From Nitrosotalea sp. (GTDB lineage: Archaea > Thermoproteota > Nitrososphaeria > Nitrososphaerales > Nitrosopumilaceae): a stretch of 14,427 bases of DNA. The first letter of the stretch is position 1, and each line of letters begins with the position of its first letter. Below, one piece after another: positions 12,463 to 14,427 of the stretch. Location: assembly GCA_031296345.1 (NCBI GenBank), contig JARLFW010000117.1:1-14427 (forward strand), given 5' to 3'. Both the position numbers and the translations under genes were made by a program. Under the pieces are notes generated by a model, which did no database searches, had not been told where the DNA came from, and saw only the letters and a program-made list of their open reading frames with translations.

Positions 12463-13442
12463 TAAAGAACTTCAACGGTATCTAATCTCCACGATTGTTT
12501 TACAAAAGTATCTCCTAGATTTGTTCCAATCTTCTTTGACGACTCTAATAATCCAACCCAAGATATTTGAGAACCACAGTCTCCAGCGTATTCTTTTGGT
12601 GCTACAAAAAACTTGCAGCCATGTCTTTTGCATATACTTGAAAGTATGTCAGATAATCTCTTGTTTGCAGCAACTCCTCCAACAACCAAGAGTTCTTTTT
12701 TTCCAGTAAATGAGAGGGCTCTTTCTGTTGCTTCTCCCATCATAGAAAATGCAGTTTCTTGTAATGAAAAGCATGTGGCCTCTATTCCCTTTGGAATTAT
12801 TCTTTTTGTTGCAGACAAGAGACCTGAAAAAGATACATCATTTCCCTTTACAACATAAGGTAATGGAAGATATTCTTTTGATTTTGATGCAAGTTCTTCT
12901 ATCTTTGGTCCACATGGTGATGCAAATCCAGCATACCTTCCAATCTGATCTAGTAATTGGCCTAAAGTAATATCCAGAGTTTCACCAAAAACTCTCCATT
13001 TCTTTGAAAGAAATGCCAAGATCATCGTATGTCCTCCTGAAACAAGTAACACCAAAGGATCTTTTGCACCAGTCAGCATTTTTCCAAGTTCGATATGACC
13101 TAGTGCATGATTTACAGGATATATTGGAATATCATAGTATGAAGATAGAGATCTTGCCACCACTGCTCCAATTCTTAAACATGGTCCAAGACCTGGACCT
13201 GCTGCATATGATACAATATCAAGATCAGAAATTTTCACATTGGCTTTTCTGAGACACTCTGAAAGAACTTGTGGAGAATTTTCAGCATGGTGACGTGATG
13301 CCTCACGTGGATGAATCCCTTCCCCTTCTGGAGGTCTGTAGATCTTTCGTATATCAGAAAGAATCTTTCCTTGTTTTCCCTTTTTTTCTATCACTGCACA
13401 TGAAAAGGTATGAGCTGTACTTTCTATTCCAAGACTTAGCAT
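12459..13442 (-). CDS. kae1: KEOPS catalytic subunit Kae1 (TsaD family, t6A37 synthesis)
   Basis: A 327-aa ASKHA-fold enzyme that transfers the threonylcarbamoyl group from threonylcarbamoyl-AMP to A37 of tRNA, the catalytic step of t6A formation. Signature features are GIESTAHTFS (5-14), the loop GIHPREASRHHAEN, the metal-binding HxxxH H112 and H116 (VNHALGHIE), VSGGHT (134-139), DVSFSGLLS, VVGGVAANKRL (253-263) and the late metal-ligand Asp D288. Two small departures are PCGP where PGGP is usual and GDCGSQISW where a DNG-type motif is common; key residues remain. The start is ATG, one nucleotide after the stop of the upstream GTPase gene, so the two are probably cotranscribed. Bud32 is a separate gene about 0.45 kb downstream, past the opposing GRAM/PH gene. 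Confidence 0.95.
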   Translation of the reverse strand: MLSLGIESTAHTFSCAVIEKKGKQGKILSDIRKIYRPPEGEGIHPREASRHHAENSPQVLSECLRKANVKISDLDIVSYAAGPGLGPCLRIGAVVARSLSSYYDIPIYPVNHALGHIELGKMLTGAKDPLVLLVSGGHTMILAFLSKKWRVFGETLDITLGQLLDQIGRYAGFASPCGPKIEELASKSKEYLPLPYVVKGNDVSFSGLLSATKRIIPKGIEATCFSLQETAFSMMGEATERALSFTGKKELLVVGGVAANKRLSDILSSICKRHGCKFFVAPKEYAGDCGSQISWVGLLESSKKIGTNLGDTFVKQSWRLDTVEVLY

Positions 13443-13443
13443 T

Positions 13444-14427
13444 TTATCCTCTGCTTAGAGTTGATACGATCTTCAAAACATCTCCATTTTTGAGTTGATG
13501 TTCTGCTCCTACTCGTTGTTTTGTTTTTGCATCAATAGCAAAAAGAAAACCATTTGCAAGATCCTGGTGTATTGACTTTGCTAGGTCTCGTGCAGTAGCA
13601 CCTGGTCGTAAGAGTTTTGCATCTGGTAGAACTTCCCCATTTTTATTAGATAGTTTTGTTTCATCTTCTACTGGAAATACAGTAATTAATTTTAAAAGAT
13701 CAAAACATGCAGAGTCGAGGATCTGTTGAACTCCTGTTCCACCCAATTTAGATACAACTTTTTCTGCAAGATCAAGTGCACTTTTCTGTTGAGGGTTTAG
13801 ATTAATTCCATCTTTAATCTTGAAAGATTTTTCACCTGGCAGATATTCTATAATTCCACCCTTTGCCGCTTTTCTCAAAAGAAGTTCAGTTTCTGCACTA
13901 CATGCAATAGTTGGATGTATTTTCTTAAACTCATCCAAGATACTAAGGTCGTGGCAAAGATCAGATTTATTTGCAGAAATTATGATTGGTTTTGTTCTTT
14001 TTCTGAGCGTTTTAACAAATGAAACAAGTTCATCTTCGCTCCAATCATGAGGTTTCTTTGAATGTAAATTCAGGCCATGGATTACAGACTCTACATCATA
14101 TTCATCTATTCCAAGTCCGCTAAATCTTTGTGCAATTGCTTGAATGACTTTTCCACTTTTGCTTTCTAATTCTCTAGTAAGCTTTTGCCATTCTCTTTGA
14201 AGTATTTGTTTCATCCATTGATCAAATTCTTCTTCTACAAATTTAACATCTTCAAGTGGATTATGAGTTCCTGCAGGTACAGGTTGACCTTGTATATCTG
14301 TAGAGCCTGATGCATCTACTACATGGATTAATACTTCAGATGTTCTTGCATCATCCAAAAATTTGTTACCAAGACCTTTTCCTTCATGAGCTCCAGGAAC
14401 TAGACCTGCAACATCTACTAGCTTGAT
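13444..14427 (-). CDS. YchF/Obg-like GTP-binding protein with TGS domain (N-terminus outside window)
   Basis: A partial gene, 327 residues visible, open through the window edge; the P-loop and switch I lie beyond it. The visible part begins IKLVDVAGLVPGAHEGKG, the G3 region of Obg/YchF GTPases (DxAG followed by a glycine-rich switch II). ISANKSDL (about residues 151-158 of the visible part) is the G4 motif and CSAE the G5. NKxD is retained, so guanine specificity is expected, unlike bacterial YchF, which prefers ATP. The middle is a helical insertion (about 55-125). The last ~75 residues form a TGS domain (LRPGATARDLAKSIHQDL, LKNGDVLKIVS). Family members associate with ribosomes and translation. 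Only 1 nt separates the stop from the kae1 start, suggesting an operon. Confidence 0.9.
   Translation of the reverse strand: MKLVDVAGLVPGAHEGKGLGNKFLDDARTSEVLIHVVDASGSTDIQGQPVPAGTHNPLEDVKFVEEEFDQWMKQILQREWQKLTRELESKSGKVIQAIAQRFSGLGIDEYDVESVIHGLNLHSKKPHDWSEDELVSFVKTLRKRTKPIIISANKSDLCHDLSILDEFKKIHPTIACSAETELLLRKAAKGGIIEYLPGEKSFKIKDGINLNPQQKSALDLAEKVVSKLGGTGVQQILDSACFDLLKLITVFPVEDETKLSNKNGEVLPDAKLLRPGATARDLAKSIHQDLANGFLFAIDAKTKQRVGAEHQLKNGDVLKIVSTLSRG

Noticed and set aside
12521..13498. Several 60-80 codon + strand frames opposite kae1
   Set aside because: All are shadows of kae1, whose motifs are intact; the frames lack promoters and recognisable domains.
1..14427. CRISPR array, insertion sequence, prophage or defence system
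   Set aside because: No regularly spaced repeats, transposase, integrase, terminal inverted repeats or known defence genes are present; content is housekeeping throughout.

Overview
The window reads as chromosomal core DNA of an archaeon, most likely an ammonia-oxidising Nitrososphaerota (Thaumarchaeota, Nitrosopumilus-like). Reasons: AT-rich sequence; archaeal forms of Bud32, Kae1, Taw1, isopentenyl phosphate kinase, UPF0147 and MEMO; an intron-less tRNA-His lacking an encoded CCA; a Sulfolobus-type zinc alcohol dehydrogenase; and many genes with a TATA-like box about 26 nt before the start codon, as expected for leaderless archaeal mRNAs. The lineage is inferred from gene content and protein style, not from a search.

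Layout. (1) Positions 1-6364, + strand: the end of a MEMO-family gene overlaps mevalonate kinase. After a 160-nt gap with a promoter comes a very tight run: isopentenyl phosphate kinase, type 1 IPP isomerase, GGPP-type prenyl synthase, glutamyl-tRNA synthetase and a fumarylacetoacetate-hydrolase-family enzyme. Together mvk, ipk, idi and idsA form most of the archaeal alternative mevalonate route to C20 lipid precursors; the phosphomevalonate-processing steps are not in the window. (2) Positions 6393-8246, + strand: four small units with their own TATA-like boxes: a Rieske ferredoxin, UPF0147, a DOT1-like methyltransferase and an unrecognised 116-aa protein. (3) Positions 8286-9514, - strand: tRNA-His(GUG) with encoded G-1, then a zinc alcohol dehydrogenase. 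(4) Positions 9631-10924, + strand: a 42-aa single-membrane-span protein and the wyosine enzyme Taw1. Each has a TATA box preceded by a short palindrome, and Taw1 is followed by a hairpin plus T-run lying inside the opposing rdgB gene. (5) Positions 10839-14427, mostly - strand: YchF-like GTPase (5' end outside), kae1, a + strand GRAM/PH-like gene, bud32 and rdgB. 

Functional themes are isoprenoid lipid synthesis and tRNA function: charging by GluRS, t6A37 by Kae1/Bud32, wyosine-37 by Taw1, and tRNA-His itself. No CRISPR array, insertion sequence, prophage or defence island is visible. The points most worth a second look are the small membrane protein, the dual-use terminator inside rdgB, and an IPP isomerase whose expected catalytic cysteine is alanine.
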